From positions 124,001 to 188,000 of the forward strand of contig NHTQ01000005.1 of NCBI GenBank assembly GCA_002166865.1: a stretch of 64,000 bases of DNA, given 5' to 3'. The notes beneath the pieces are model-generated. The model made no database searches. It had not been told where the DNA came from and worked only from the letters and a program-made list of their open reading frames with translations. The stretch's first letter is position 1. Every line of letters begins with the position of its first letter. This document shows, one piece after another, positions 35,243-43,950 of the stretch. The DNA comes from Rhodobacteraceae bacterium WFHF2C18. Its GTDB lineage: Bacteria > Pseudomonadota > Alphaproteobacteria > Rhodobacterales > Rhodobacteraceae. A program made the position numbers and the translations under genes.

Positions 35243-36034
35243 ATGGACCTTGATGACGCCTATGCCAACGCCGCGCATATCCCGCGGGCCGAAACCTACC
35301 CCCCCGCCTGGGCCGCGGCCGCGGCCGGGTTGCGCGAGGCGCTGACGGCGCAGGGCCGGGCGGACCTGGATCTTTCCTATGGCCCCACGACGCGCCAGGC
35401 GGTCGATCTGTTCCATCCCGAGGGCCCGGCGAAGGGGCTTTGCATCTTCGTCCACGGGGGCTACTGGCTGCGGTTCGACAAGTCCTGGTGGTCCCACCTG
35501 GCGGCCGGCCCGCTGGCCCGGGGCTGGGCGGTGGCGATACCGTCCTACGACCTGTGCCCCGATCTGCGCATCGCCGGGATCACCGGGCAGATCGCGCGCG
35601 CCGTCGCGGCAATGGCCCGGCGGGTCGAGGGGCCGCTGGCGTTGACGGGGCATTCCGCCGGCGGGCACCTGGTGGCACGGATGTGCGTGCCGGGCATTCT
35701 GCCGGGCGCGGTGGCGGCGCGGCTGGCCCGTGTGGTGCCGATCTCGCCCGTGGCGGACCTGCGCCCGCTGCTGCGCACCGGCATGAACGACTCCCTGCGC
35801 CTGGACGCGGCCGCAGCCGCGGCGGAAAGCCCCGTGCTGATGACGCCGATGCCCGGCGTGCAGGTGCGTGTCTGGGTCGGCGGCGAGGAGCGCCCCGCCT
35901 TCCTGGATCAGGCGCGCTGGCTGGCCGGGGCGTGGGATTGCCCTCTGCGCATCGCCGAGGGCCGGCACCACTTCGACGTGATCGATTCCCTGGCCGATCC
36001 GGCCACCGCCATGATGGCCGATCTAATCGGCTAG
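35243..36034 (+). CDS. Alpha/beta hydrolase, kynurenine formamidase-like
   Basis: A 263-residue hydrolase. The oxyanion-hole motif HGGYW (71-75) and the nucleophile Ser138 in LTGHSAGGHL match the esterase/arylformamidase branch (KynB/BD-FAE type). A C-terminal histidine occurs in GRHHFDVID. No other tryptophan-catabolic gene is nearby, so the substrate is open. The stop codon TAG lies within a CTAG shared with the stop of the convergent P1 peptidase gene. Confidence 0.75.
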   Translation: MDLDDAYANAAHIPRAETYPPAWAAAAAGLREALTAQGRADLDLSYGPTTRQAVDLFHPEGPAKGLCIFVHGGYWLRFDKSWWSHLAAGPLARGWAVAIPSYDLCPDLRIAGITGQIARAVAAMARRVEGPLALTGHSAGGHLVARMCVPGILPGAVAARLARVVPISPVADLRPLLRTGMNDSLRLDAAAAAAESPVLMTPMPGVQVRVWVGGEERPAFLDQARWLAGAWDCPLRIAEGRHHFDVIDSLADPATAMMADLIG

Positions 36035-37029
36035 CCCTCGAAGCGCTCGGACCAGCACGGAAATCTGTCGCCCTCGGCCGGGGTGGCGGCATGGATGGCC
36101 CGCGCCACCGCCCGCGCCAGGCAGGTCGCACCCGCATGGCCGAGCGCCAGGGTATCGGCCAGCGGATCCTGCAGGGGGCGCCGGCCGGTTGCCGCGGCAA
36201 AGACCAGATCCCCATCCATCGGCGTATGGGCCGGGACCAGCGCGCGCGCCAACCCGTCGTGGGCGGCGGTGGCCATGCGCGTGCATTGCGGCTTGTCCAG
36301 CGTGGCGTCGGTGGCGACGATGGCGATGGTGGTATGCGCGTGGCTGGACAGCTTGGTCCGCGGCAGTTGTGCGTCCGGATGACGCGGCGCCGGGCCCAGT
36401 CCGCCGAACTCGGCCTCGATCTCGAAGGGGGCGGCCCAGAAATGCGGGCCGTCGCCCACCGTGGCCTGCCCGAGCGCGTTGACGGCCACGAGCGCGCCCA
36501 CCGTGTGGCCCGACGGCAGCACGATCGAGGCCGAGCCCAGACCGCCCTTCAGGTTCGCCGTCGTCGCCCCCGTGCCCGCGCCGAGGCTGCCCAGGCCGAA
36601 CTCTTTGCCGGCGGCCTCCAGTGCCGCGTGGCCCAGGCGGCGATAGGGGGGCTCCACCCAGTTCTTGTCGCCGCCATTGAGCAGGTCGAACAGGATCGCG
36701 CCGGGCACGATGGGCACCTTCTGCCCACCCACGTCGAAGCCCCGGCCCTGCGCGCGCAGCGCCTCGGCGACACCGGCGGCGGCGTCCAGCCCGAAGGCCG
36801 AGCCGCCCGACAGAACCAGCGCGTCCACCTGCGCCACCGTCTTGTCGGGGGCCAGCAGATCCGTCTCGCGCGTGCCGGGGGCGCCGCCCATGATGTGGAC
36901 GCCCGCCACGAAGGGCTCCGCGCCCAAAAGCACCGTCGCACCGGATTTCAGGTGCGCGTCCTGCGCGTTGCCGACCGCCAGGCCGGCAACATCGGTGACA
37001 AGGTTAAGGGGGCCGGGCCGGACGGTCAT
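36031..37029 (-). CDS. P1 family peptidase (DmpA-like aminopeptidase)
   Basis: A 332-residue N-terminal-nucleophile hydrolase of family S58. The predicted self-cleavage site is G165-S166 in NLKGGLGSASIVLP, whose serine becomes the nucleophile. TGATTANLKGG and the N-terminal GNAQDAHLKSGATVLL are family signatures. Homologues release N-terminal D- or L-amino acids from peptides or amides. An upstream extension to 37146 is rejected because it is arginine-rich. The gene precedes (divergently) the creatinase gene; a link is possible but unproven. Confidence 0.85.
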   Translation of the reverse strand: MTVRPGPLNLVTDVAGLAVGNAQDAHLKSGATVLLGAEPFVAGVHIMGGAPGTRETDLLAPDKTVAQVDALVLSGGSAFGLDAAAGVAEALRAQGRGFDVGGQKVPIVPGAILFDLLNGGDKNWVEPPYRRLGHAALEAAGKEFGLGSLGAGTGATTANLKGGLGSASIVLPSGHTVGALVAVNALGQATVGDGPHFWAAPFEIEAEFGGLGPAPRHPDAQLPRTKLSSHAHTTIAIVATDATLDKPQCTRMATAAHDGLARALVPAHTPMDGDLVFAAATGRRPLQDPLADTLALGHAGATCLARAVARAIHAATPAEGDRFPCWSERFEG

Positions 37030-37192
37030 GGCGAAAAATCCTTTTTGCGTGGCGCGTGCCATCTTGCCAGATGGCCCCGGATGAGCAAGGAAGGACGCGG
37101 CCCCGGGGCGATGGCGTCGCCCCCGTCCGCGACGGCGGGGCCGCATCCCAACGTCCTGAACGCCGGGACCTTTCCGTTCAAGGAGGGTCGAT

Positions 37193-38401
37193 ATGACGGA
37201 CCGCCCCGATTTCTACAGGTTCCACAACGGTGAAAAGGCGGTGCTGCCCTTCGCCGAGATCGAATACGAGGCGCGGCTGAAGGGCCTGCGCCGCCGGTTG
37301 GAGGACGCGGGCGCCCATGCCGCCGTGCTGACCTCGATGCACAACGTGGCCTACTACAGCGGCTTTCTCTACTGCGCCTTCGGCCGGCCCTATGCCCTGG
37401 TGGTGACGGAATCCGATTGCGTCACGATCAGCGCAGGGATCGACGCGGGCCAGCCCTGGCGGCACAGCCACGGCGACAACATCACCTATACCGACTGGCG
37501 GCGTGACAACTTCTGGCGCGCGATCCGCGCGGTGGCGGGAGAGGACAAGGTCATCGGCTACGAGGGCGATCACCTGACGCTGGCGCAACGGGACAGCCTG
37601 GAGGATTTCCTCAGGCCGCTGACCATGGTGGATATCGCGCCGGCGACCATGCGGCAACGTATGCTCAAGAGCCCGGCCGAGATCGCGCTGATCCGCCAGG
37701 GCGCGCAGGTGGCCGACGTGGGCGGCTATGCCATCCGCGAGGCAGTGCGCGAAGGCGCGCGCGAGATCGATGTCGCCATGGCCGGGCGCGATGCCATGGA
37801 GCTGGAAATCGCCGAACGCTTCCCGGAGGCGGAGTATCGCGACACCTGGGTCTGGTTCCAGTCCGGCCTGAACACCGACGGGGCGCACAATCCGGTCACG
37901 GCAAGGCGGCTGGAGCGTGGGGACATCCTCAGCCTCAATACCTTCCCCATGATCTCGGGCTATTACACGGCGCTGGAGCGCACCATGTTCCTGGGCGAGG
38001 TGGACGCCGCATCGCTGGCCATCTGGCAGGCCAACGTGGCCGCCCATGAACACGGGATGGCGCTGCTCAAGCCCGGTGTATCCTGCGCGGAGGTCACGCA
38101 TCAGATCAACGCCTTCCTGCAGGAGCGTGACCTGCTGCAATACCGTACGTTTGGGTATGGGCACTCCTTCGGCATTCTCAGCCATTACTACGGCCGGGAG
38201 GCGGGGCTGGAACTGCGCGAGGATATCGACACGGTTCTCGCGCCCGGCATGGTGATCTCGATGGAGCCGATGCTGACCATCCCCGAGGGCCGGCCCGGCG
38301 CGGGCGGGTACCGCGAGCACGATATCCTGATCATCACCGAGGACGGGGCAGAGAACATCACCGGCTACCCCTACGGACCGGATTTCAACGTGGTGGGGTA
38401 G
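37193..38401 (+). CDS. Creatinase (creatine amidinohydrolase)
   Basis: A 402-residue M24-fold enzyme that is collinear with Pseudomonas putida creatinase. H232 (TDGAHNPVT), E262 (YTALERTMF) and E358 (ISMEPM) fall at the same residue numbers as the known catalytic residues. Long identical stretches such as YRTFGYGHSFG, SHYYGREAGLELREDIDTVL and GAGGYREHDILI support creatinase over a generic Xaa-Pro peptidase. It would hydrolyse creatine to sarcosine and urea. Sarcosine oxidase, creatininase and urease genes are not in the window. AAGGAGGG precedes the ATG. Confidence 0.88.
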   Translation: MTDRPDFYRFHNGEKAVLPFAEIEYEARLKGLRRRLEDAGAHAAVLTSMHNVAYYSGFLYCAFGRPYALVVTESDCVTISAGIDAGQPWRHSHGDNITYTDWRRDNFWRAIRAVAGEDKVIGYEGDHLTLAQRDSLEDFLRPLTMVDIAPATMRQRMLKSPAEIALIRQGAQVADVGGYAIREAVREGAREIDVAMAGRDAMELEIAERFPEAEYRDTWVWFQSGLNTDGAHNPVTARRLERGDILSLNTFPMISGYYTALERTMFLGEVDAASLAIWQANVAAHEHGMALLKPGVSCAEVTHQINAFLQERDLLQYRTFGYGHSFGILSHYYGREAGLELREDIDTVLAPGMVISMEPMLTIPEGRPGAGGYREHDILIITEDGAENITGYPYGPDFNVVG

Positions 38402-38489
38402 CGCCGGACGCCGCGGGGCAATATCCGCTGGACATTTGCGCCGCGTGCGGCACCCTGTGGCGCGGTGCAGGTCACGCAGGGGGATCGGG

Positions 38490-39068
38490 ATGATCTACGT
38501 GAAATGGGGGTTCTGGGCGCTCGTGGCGCTGCTGGTGGTCGGCTTCTTCCACTACACGCTGCCGCAGCACGATATCGTGCGGATCACGGACACCTACGAG
38601 AAGCGGGTCGATCCCGGCATCAACAGCCTGTTCTGGAGCAGCGGCGCCGCCGGCAGCGACCAGAGCCGGCCCACCCGGGACGTCTTCTTCATCCAGACGT
38701 TCCAGGCCGACGGCGACCCGATGATCTACCGCAACGAGGATACGGGATTCTGGCCCCCCTACCTGAAATTCGACACCTCGAACCTTCAGGCCCGGGCCGC
38801 CGACCTGATCTCGAAGCAGGACGCGGAACAGCCGCAATGGGTCTCCATCACCCATTACGGCTGGCGCAACAGGCTGCTGTCGATCTTCCCCAACGCGGTG
38901 GACATCGAGCCGGTGGCGAGCCCCGATGTCACCATCATCCCTTGGTTCAACATCATCTTCCTGATCGTCCTGGCGGCGCTTGTCTGGGCCGTCTGGGTGC
39001 GGTGGCAACGGTTCCGCGCGCGGCGGATCGACCCGGTTCTGGACGAATGGAGCGAGGGCTTCGACTAG
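38490..39068 (+). CDS. DUF1523 family membrane protein
   Basis: A 192-residue protein with an N-terminal helix (YVKWGFWALVALLVVGFFHY) and a C-terminal helix (WFNIIFLIVLAALVWAVWV) around an exported domain with DIVRITDTYEKRVDPGINSLFW and FFIQTFQADGDPMIYRNEDTGFWPPYLKFD, the DUF1523 hallmark. Function unknown; common in Rhodobacteraceae. Its stop codon TAG (39066-39068) lies inside the first bases of the palindromic repeat that follows. Confidence 0.85.
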   Translation: MIYVKWGFWALVALLVVGFFHYTLPQHDIVRITDTYEKRVDPGINSLFWSSGAAGSDQSRPTRDVFFIQTFQADGDPMIYRNEDTGFWPPYLKFDTSNLQARAADLISKQDAEQPQWVSITHYGWRNRLLSIFPNAVDIEPVASPDVTIIPWFNIIFLIVLAALVWAVWVRWQRFRARRIDPVLDEWSEGFD

Positions 39069-39184
39069 AGCATGTCGCGCCAATCCATATGCATTCCCGC
39101 CCCGGCCCCGAGCCGGGGCCTCGTTGCCGACCGGGCAAGGCCCCGGGTCAAGCCCGGGGCGGGTGTTTCCCATTGAGCAAGGCG
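39065..39184 (+). repeat. 120-bp palindromic intergenic repeat, copy A
   Basis: Runs from CTAGAGCATGTCGCG to ATTGAGCAAGGCG. It is about 90 percent identical (12 mismatches by eye in 120 positions, no gaps) to the reverse complement of 51440-51559. The core is a long hairpin: arms 39096-39120 and 39139-39163 with a few mismatches. No open frame is carried. It lies between the DUF1523 stop codon and the end of soeC and could act as a terminator or REP-type element. Confidence 0.88.
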
Positions 39185-39207
39185 CGCGCCAGATCGCGCC
39201 GGTCGCC

Positions 39208-40080
39208 TCACCGCTTGCCGTAATAGAGGCCGACGACGTGTTCGGCCTCTGCAAAGAACAGCCAGCGGCCCGCCGCCACACCGGTTAGGTGCAGCGCCAC
39301 CGCCACCACCGCCCAGACATGCGCGAAGGGCAGCAGGATCAGCAGGGCCGGTGCCAGGTATCCCAGCCCGAGGGTGAGGGCCCGCAGCCGCCGGGCGTGC
39401 CTGCGCCCGACCTCGTGCACGAATTCGCGCAGCAGGTAGTTGGTGCCCGTGTGCGGCGGTTCGAAGGCGCGGACCTTCCCCCGTGCGCCCAGGCCGGTGG
39501 CGGTGCCCATGTCGGTGCCGCTGCGCGCAAGGGCCCGGTCGCCCCGCCACCACCAAGCGACCTGCAGCGCCGCGGCCAGGGGCAGAAGAAGCAGCGCCGC
39601 CTGCAACTGCCCGGCCAGCAAGCCGCCCCCGGCCAGAGAAATCACCAGGAACAGCGCGGGCGTGAGGGCGCTGTGCCAGCGTGGCACGGTCCTGAGCTGG
39701 GCATAGATCATGGCGGTGCACAGCACCGTGGCCAGGCTCAGCGCCGTCCCGGCCCAGCCCAGCCAGGCGTAGCGTTCCCCGAAAAAGACCAGCCCCGCGC
39801 CGTAGAGGCACATCACCACCAGTGCCGCCACGCTCGCCCAGGCCTCGCGGCTCAGCCAGCTGGTGCGCCACTGGGTGAAGGCCAGCGGCGCCCGTTCCGG
39901 CCGCCCCAGGTGGAAGGTCGAGGCGACAAGCCCCCCGGCAGCCAAGAGATAGGCGATCACGAAGAACGCCAGGGCGGTCCAGCCCGTCACCGCCGGCTGC
40001 CCCGCGCCCAGCCAGATCAACAGGCCGAAGCCCAGCCCCGACAGCGTGGTGAAAACAATGACCGACGGCGCGGGATGCAT
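39208..40080 (-). CDS. soeC: Sulfite dehydrogenase membrane anchor SoeC (DmsC family)
   Basis: A 290-residue membrane protein of the DmsC/anchor type with about eight helices (first at PSVIVFTTLSGLGFGLLIWLG). It anchors the iron-sulfur subunit to the membrane and passes electrons to the quinone pool. The motif STFHLGRPERAPLAFTQWRTSWLSREAW near residue 55-80 is typical of DmsC. It starts in an ATGA overlap with soeB. The alternative is a DMSO reductase anchor; the absence of a Tat signal on the catalytic subunit and the taurine context favour Soe. Confidence 0.75.
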   Translation of the reverse strand: MHPAPSVIVFTTLSGLGFGLLIWLGAGQPAVTGWTALAFFVIAYLLAAGGLVASTFHLGRPERAPLAFTQWRTSWLSREAWASVAALVVMCLYGAGLVFFGERYAWLGWAGTALSLATVLCTAMIYAQLRTVPRWHSALTPALFLVISLAGGGLLAGQLQAALLLLPLAAALQVAWWWRGDRALARSGTDMGTATGLGARGKVRAFEPPHTGTNYLLREFVHEVGRRHARRLRALTLGLGYLAPALLILLPFAHVWAVVAVALHLTGVAAGRWLFFAEAEHVVGLYYGKR

Positions 40081-40862
40081 CAGGGCCCCTCGCCGTCGCG
40101 GCCGCCCGGCAGCCGGTCGAGCGCGCGGTCGAGCCACCCGATGAAGCCGCGCGCCTCGCTTGCCACCGGTTCCAGGTAGGGGGCCAGCACGTCCACATCG
40201 CCCGCCGGTTCCAGCGCATCGCGCGGGCGCGGCGGCAGGTACTGGTTGACGGGCTTGGTGCCCTGCTCGGGCATCAGGTCCATGCCGCCGCGCTCGGCCA
40301 CCAGGCGCGAGACATCGCTGTCGGGATCGCCCAGATCGCCGAAATGCCGCGCGCCCGCCGGGCAGGTGCGCACGCAGGCCGGAACGCGGTCTTCTTGCGG
40401 CAGGTTCTCGTTGTAGATGCGGTCCACGCAGAGCGTGCATTTCTTCATCACGCCCTCGGCCGCGTCCATCTCGCGCGCGCCGTAGGGGCAGGCCCAGGCG
40501 CACAGCCCGCAGCCGATGCAGTCGCTTTCGTTGACAAGGACGATGCCGTCCTCCACCCGCTTGTAACTGGCGCCGGTGGGGCAGACGGTGACGCAGGGCG
40601 CGTCCTCGCAATGCAGGCAGGACTTGGGGAAATGCACCAGCTGCGCCGGGCCGGTCTCGGGCTGGATCTCGTAGCTGTGGACCCGGTTGAGGAAGGTGCC
40701 GGTGGGGTCGGCGCCGTAAGGGTCCTGGTCGGACAGCGGCGCGCCGTAGTTCTCGGTGTTCCAGCCCTTGCAGGAGACCACGCAGGCGTGACAGCCCACG
40801 CAGGTGTCCAGGTCGATGACGAGGCCGAGCTTGCGGTCGGTGGTCGTGGGCAGGTCCGTCAC
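40080..40862 (-). CDS. soeB: Sulfite dehydrogenase iron-sulfur subunit SoeB
   Basis: A 260-residue ferredoxin-type subunit with motifs for four [4Fe-4S] clusters: CVGCHACVVSCKGWN, CLHCEDAPCVTVCPTG, CIGCGLCAWACPYG and CTLC...CVRTCPAGA. It transfers electrons from the molybdenum subunit to the membrane anchor. The start is a GTG at 40862 preceded by GAGGTG. It is in the order soeA-soeB-soeC, with a 103-bp gap after soeA. The highest-potential cysteine pattern is DmsB-like, so the fold alone does not separate sulfite from sulfoxide enzymes. Confidence 0.8.
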   Translation of the reverse strand: MTDLPTTTDRKLGLVIDLDTCVGCHACVVSCKGWNTENYGAPLSDQDPYGADPTGTFLNRVHSYEIQPETGPAQLVHFPKSCLHCEDAPCVTVCPTGASYKRVEDGIVLVNESDCIGCGLCAWACPYGAREMDAAEGVMKKCTLCVDRIYNENLPQEDRVPACVRTCPAGARHFGDLGDPDSDVSRLVAERGGMDLMPEQGTKPVNQYLPPRPRDALEPAGDVDVLAPYLEPVASEARGFIGWLDRALDRLPGGRDGEGP

Positions 40863-40965
40863 GGGTGCACCTCGATGCTTGCGGGGCGCTGGAGGGGGCG
40901 CCGCCCCCGTCGCCCTTCGGGCGACTCCCCCGGGGTCTTTCGGGCAAGATGACAGGCGGGGCGGA

Positions 40966-43794
40966 TCATTCGCCGACCTTCCATGTCAACTCTGCCGGTC
41001 CGCGGCCAACAGGCGAGGCGATCGCGCCGAATCCCGGGCGGCTTTCGGCCGGTGGCGCGGCCTTCTCGATCGCGACCTTCAGGTCGAACCAAGCCGCCTG
41101 TCCCGTCACCGGGTCGGAGTTGGACCAGCGCAGCCCGTCGCCCCGTTCGGGCAGCAACTCGTGGATCAGGTGGTTGAGGAGGAAGCCCTTGGTGGCCTCG
41201 GGCGCCTCCGTGGAGAGGGCCCAGGCGCCCTTGCGCTTGCCGATGGCGTTCCAGGTCCAGACGGTGTTCTCGTTCAGCGCGGCCATGTGCGCCACCGGCA
41301 CCGTGATCTCGCCATGCGGCGAGGTCACGCGCGCCCAGTCTCCTTCGGCGAATCCATGCGCCTGCCAGACCTTGGTGGGCAGGTAGAGGGGGTTGTGCCC
41401 GTGGATCTGCCGCAGCCAGGCGTTCTGGCTGCCCCAGGAATGATACATGGCCATGGGCCGCTGCGTGAGCGCGTGCAGGGGATAGGCGGCGGCGTCGGTC
41501 TGCGCCTCTTCCAGCGGCCGGTACCAGTCGGGCAGGGGGTCAAAGGCCGCGCGGATCTGCCCCCGCAGGTGGTCGGGTGGCTGGCGCGCGCCGTGGCCCT
41601 CGGCGGCGCGCTGGAACCGGCGCAGCGGTTCGGAGTACAACTCGAAGACATAGGGCTGCGGCGCGTCGAACAGGCCCAGCTTGACCGCCCAGTCCTGGTA
41701 GGCCGTGTTCCAGGGCTTCATGTAGGCGGCCTCGGGCGGGATGGGCTTCACGAAGTAACCGCCGTTGGCGATATAGCTGTTCAGCTGCGCCGGATTGGGG
41801 GCCCCGCGCCCGTGGGTGAGCCCGTTCTTGCCCATGCGCCAGCCGGCCAGCGGGCCGATGCCGGGCTTGCGCTCGTGGTTGGTGATGTAGTCGGCGTAAT
41901 CGGCATAGGCCGCGCTGCCGTCTGCCGTCACGAATCCCGGCAGCCCCAGCCGCGCGCCCAGGTCGCACAGCACGGACTGGAAGCCGCGCACGTCGCGGTC
42001 CGCGGCCACCACCGGCCAGCGGATGGCATCGGCCGCCGCGTCGGCCTCGGAAATGGGCCGGTCGAGAAGCGAGATGCAGTCATGCCGTTCCAGGTACGTG
42101 GTGTCCGGCAGGACCAGGTCGGCATAGGCCACCATCTCGGAACTGTAGGCATCCGAATAGATGATGCGCGGGATGACATAGTCCCCGTTCTCGTCGGTGT
42201 CGGTCAGCATCTCCATGACGCCGCCGGTGTTCATCGACGAGTTCCACGCCATGTTCGCCATGTAGAGAAACAGCGTGTCGATCCGGTAGGGCTCCCCCGC
42301 ATGAGCATTCGAGATCACCATGTGCATCAGCCCGTGGGCCGAGAGGGGATTTTCCCAGCTGAACGCCTTGTCGATCCGCGCCGGGTTGCCGGCCTCGTCA
42401 AGCGCCAGGTCCTCGGGCCCGCGCGGAAACCCCAGGTGGGGCCCGTCCAGCGGACGCTCGGGCGTGACCTTGCAGTGCGGCGTGGGATGGGCCTGCACCG
42501 GCTTGGGGTAGGGCGGCTTGAATCGGAAACCGCCGGGCACCTCGACCGAGCCCAGAAGGATCTGCAACAGGTGCAGGGCGCGGGCCGTCTGGAACCCGTT
42601 GGAATGGGCCGAGATGCCGCGCATGGCGTGAAAGCTGACCGGCCGGCCGCGCATCACCTCGTGCCTCTCGCCGCGGAAGTCGGTCCATTCGCGCTCGAGC
42701 ACGATTTCCTCGTCGAAGGCGGTGCGCGCGATCTCGGCGGCGAGGCGCCGGATCTTGTCCGGCGCGATGCCGCAGGTCCCGGCCACGGCCTCGGGGGAAT
42801 AGCGCCGCTGCAGATAGCGCGAGGCGATGAGGTGCATCACCGGCTTGTGCGTGATGTCGCCCTGCCGGTGGCTGGCCGCCAGATCGGGCTGCACGCCCGG
42901 ACGGTCGAAGGGGGCAAGCGCGCCGGTCGCGCGGTCGATCACAAGCGGTTTCCCGTCGTCGTCGCGCAGGAACAGCCCGTAGTCGGGTGATTTCGAGTCG
43001 CGGTTCACCAGGATCGGGGCGTTCGTGTAGCGCGCCAGGTAGTCCAGGTCGATCCGGCCAGCCCGCAGCAGTTCATGCACCAGCGACAGGATGAACAGCC
43101 CGTCGGTGCCCGGCGTGATGCCGATCCAGTCGTCGGCCACGGCGTTGTAGCCCGAGCGCACCGGGTTCACCCCGATCACCCGCGCGCCGCGCTCTTTCAG
43201 CTTGCCGATCCCCATCTTGATGGGGTTGGAATCGTGGTCCTCTGCCACCCCGAAGATCAGGAACAGCTTCGTCAGGTCCCAGTCGGGCTGCCCGAATTCC
43301 CAGAACGACCCGCCCATGGTGTAGATGCCCGCCGCCGCCATGTTGACCGAGCAGAAGCCGCCGTGCGCGGCGTAATTGGGCGTGCCGAACTGCTGCGCCC
43401 AGTAGCCGGTGAAGCTCTGGCTCTGGTCACGGCCCGTGAAGAAGGCCAGCTTGGCGGGGTCCGTCTCGCGCAGGGGTTTCAGCCACCCGGTTGCGATCTC
43501 CAGCGCCTCGTCCCAGGTGATCTTCTCGAATTCGCCGGATCCGCGCGGGCCGACCCGCTTGAGCGGCGCGCGCAGCCGCGCGGGCGAGTTGTGCTGCATG
43601 ATCCCCGCCGAGCCCTTGGCGCAGAGCACGCCCCGGTTCACGGGGTGGTCGCGGTTGCCCTCGATATAGGCCACGCGGCCATCCTTGATGTGCACGTCGA
43701 TGCCGCAGCGGCAGGCGCACATGTAACAGGTTGTCTGCCGGACCTCGTCGGACACCGGCGGCGAGGTATCGAGCCGCGGCTGGTAGCGAGTCAT
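40966..43794 (-). CDS. soeA: Sulfite dehydrogenase molybdopterin subunit SoeA
   Basis: A 942-residue molybdopterin bis(MGD) oxidoreductase. An N-terminal [4Fe-4S] motif (C23, C26, C30, C58) precedes the Mo-cofactor domains, with GFCSVNMAAAGI and GVNPVRSGYNAVADDWIGI typical of the family. No twin-arginine signal is present, so the enzyme is cytoplasmic, as known for SoeABC sulfite:quinone oxidoreductases of Roseobacters and Allochromatium. It would oxidise sulfite to sulfate. The ATG at 43794 is chosen over a TTG at 43803 because AGGGAGA lies 9 bases upstream. It lies next to tauR, and tpa is two genes further on, which supports a sulfite rather than sulfoxide substrate. Confidence 0.78.
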   Translation of the reverse strand: MTRYQPRLDTSPPVSDEVRQTTCYMCACRCGIDVHIKDGRVAYIEGNRDHPVNRGVLCAKGSAGIMQHNSPARLRAPLKRVGPRGSGEFEKITWDEALEIATGWLKPLRETDPAKLAFFTGRDQSQSFTGYWAQQFGTPNYAAHGGFCSVNMAAAGIYTMGGSFWEFGQPDWDLTKLFLIFGVAEDHDSNPIKMGIGKLKERGARVIGVNPVRSGYNAVADDWIGITPGTDGLFILSLVHELLRAGRIDLDYLARYTNAPILVNRDSKSPDYGLFLRDDDGKPLVIDRATGALAPFDRPGVQPDLAASHRQGDITHKPVMHLIASRYLQRRYSPEAVAGTCGIAPDKIRRLAAEIARTAFDEEIVLEREWTDFRGERHEVMRGRPVSFHAMRGISAHSNGFQTARALHLLQILLGSVEVPGGFRFKPPYPKPVQAHPTPHCKVTPERPLDGPHLGFPRGPEDLALDEAGNPARIDKAFSWENPLSAHGLMHMVISNAHAGEPYRIDTLFLYMANMAWNSSMNTGGVMEMLTDTDENGDYVIPRIIYSDAYSSEMVAYADLVLPDTTYLERHDCISLLDRPISEADAAADAIRWPVVAADRDVRGFQSVLCDLGARLGLPGFVTADGSAAYADYADYITNHERKPGIGPLAGWRMGKNGLTHGRGAPNPAQLNSYIANGGYFVKPIPPEAAYMKPWNTAYQDWAVKLGLFDAPQPYVFELYSEPLRRFQRAAEGHGARQPPDHLRGQIRAAFDPLPDWYRPLEEAQTDAAAYPLHALTQRPMAMYHSWGSQNAWLRQIHGHNPLYLPTKVWQAHGFAEGDWARVTSPHGEITVPVAHMAALNENTVWTWNAIGKRKGAWALSTEAPEATKGFLLNHLIHELLPERGDGLRWSNSDPVTGQAAWFDLKVAIEKAAPPAESRPGFGAIASPVGRGPAELTWKVGE

Positions 43795-43882
43795 GATCCG
43801 CAATCTCCCTGCGATGCGCCGGTCACGGTAGGACAGAAAAATCCTCCTCGCGACCCTTTTCTTTTTCCCGGCCAGATCGCCG

Positions 43883-43897
43883 AACGCGGTCCGCGTT
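43883..43897. promoter_or_regulatory. Palindrome between tauR and soeA
   Basis: AACGCGG-T-CCGCGTT is a perfect 7-bp inverted repeat with a one-base centre in the 156-bp gap between the tauR stop and soeA start. It lacks a T run, so an operator or weak hairpin is more likely than a terminator. The binding protein is unknown. Confidence 0.35.
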
Positions 43898-43950
43898 GCG
43901 CACGGACTCGCGGACCCCGGTTCGCCCCGGACCGATCCCGGCGCGGGGCG

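Noticed and set aside
40080..43794. DMSO or trimethylamine-N-oxide reductase identity for the molybdoenzyme operon
   Set aside because: The catalytic subunit lacks a Tat signal and the genes sit beside tauR and tpa; the Soe assignment explains both better, though phylogeny would decide.
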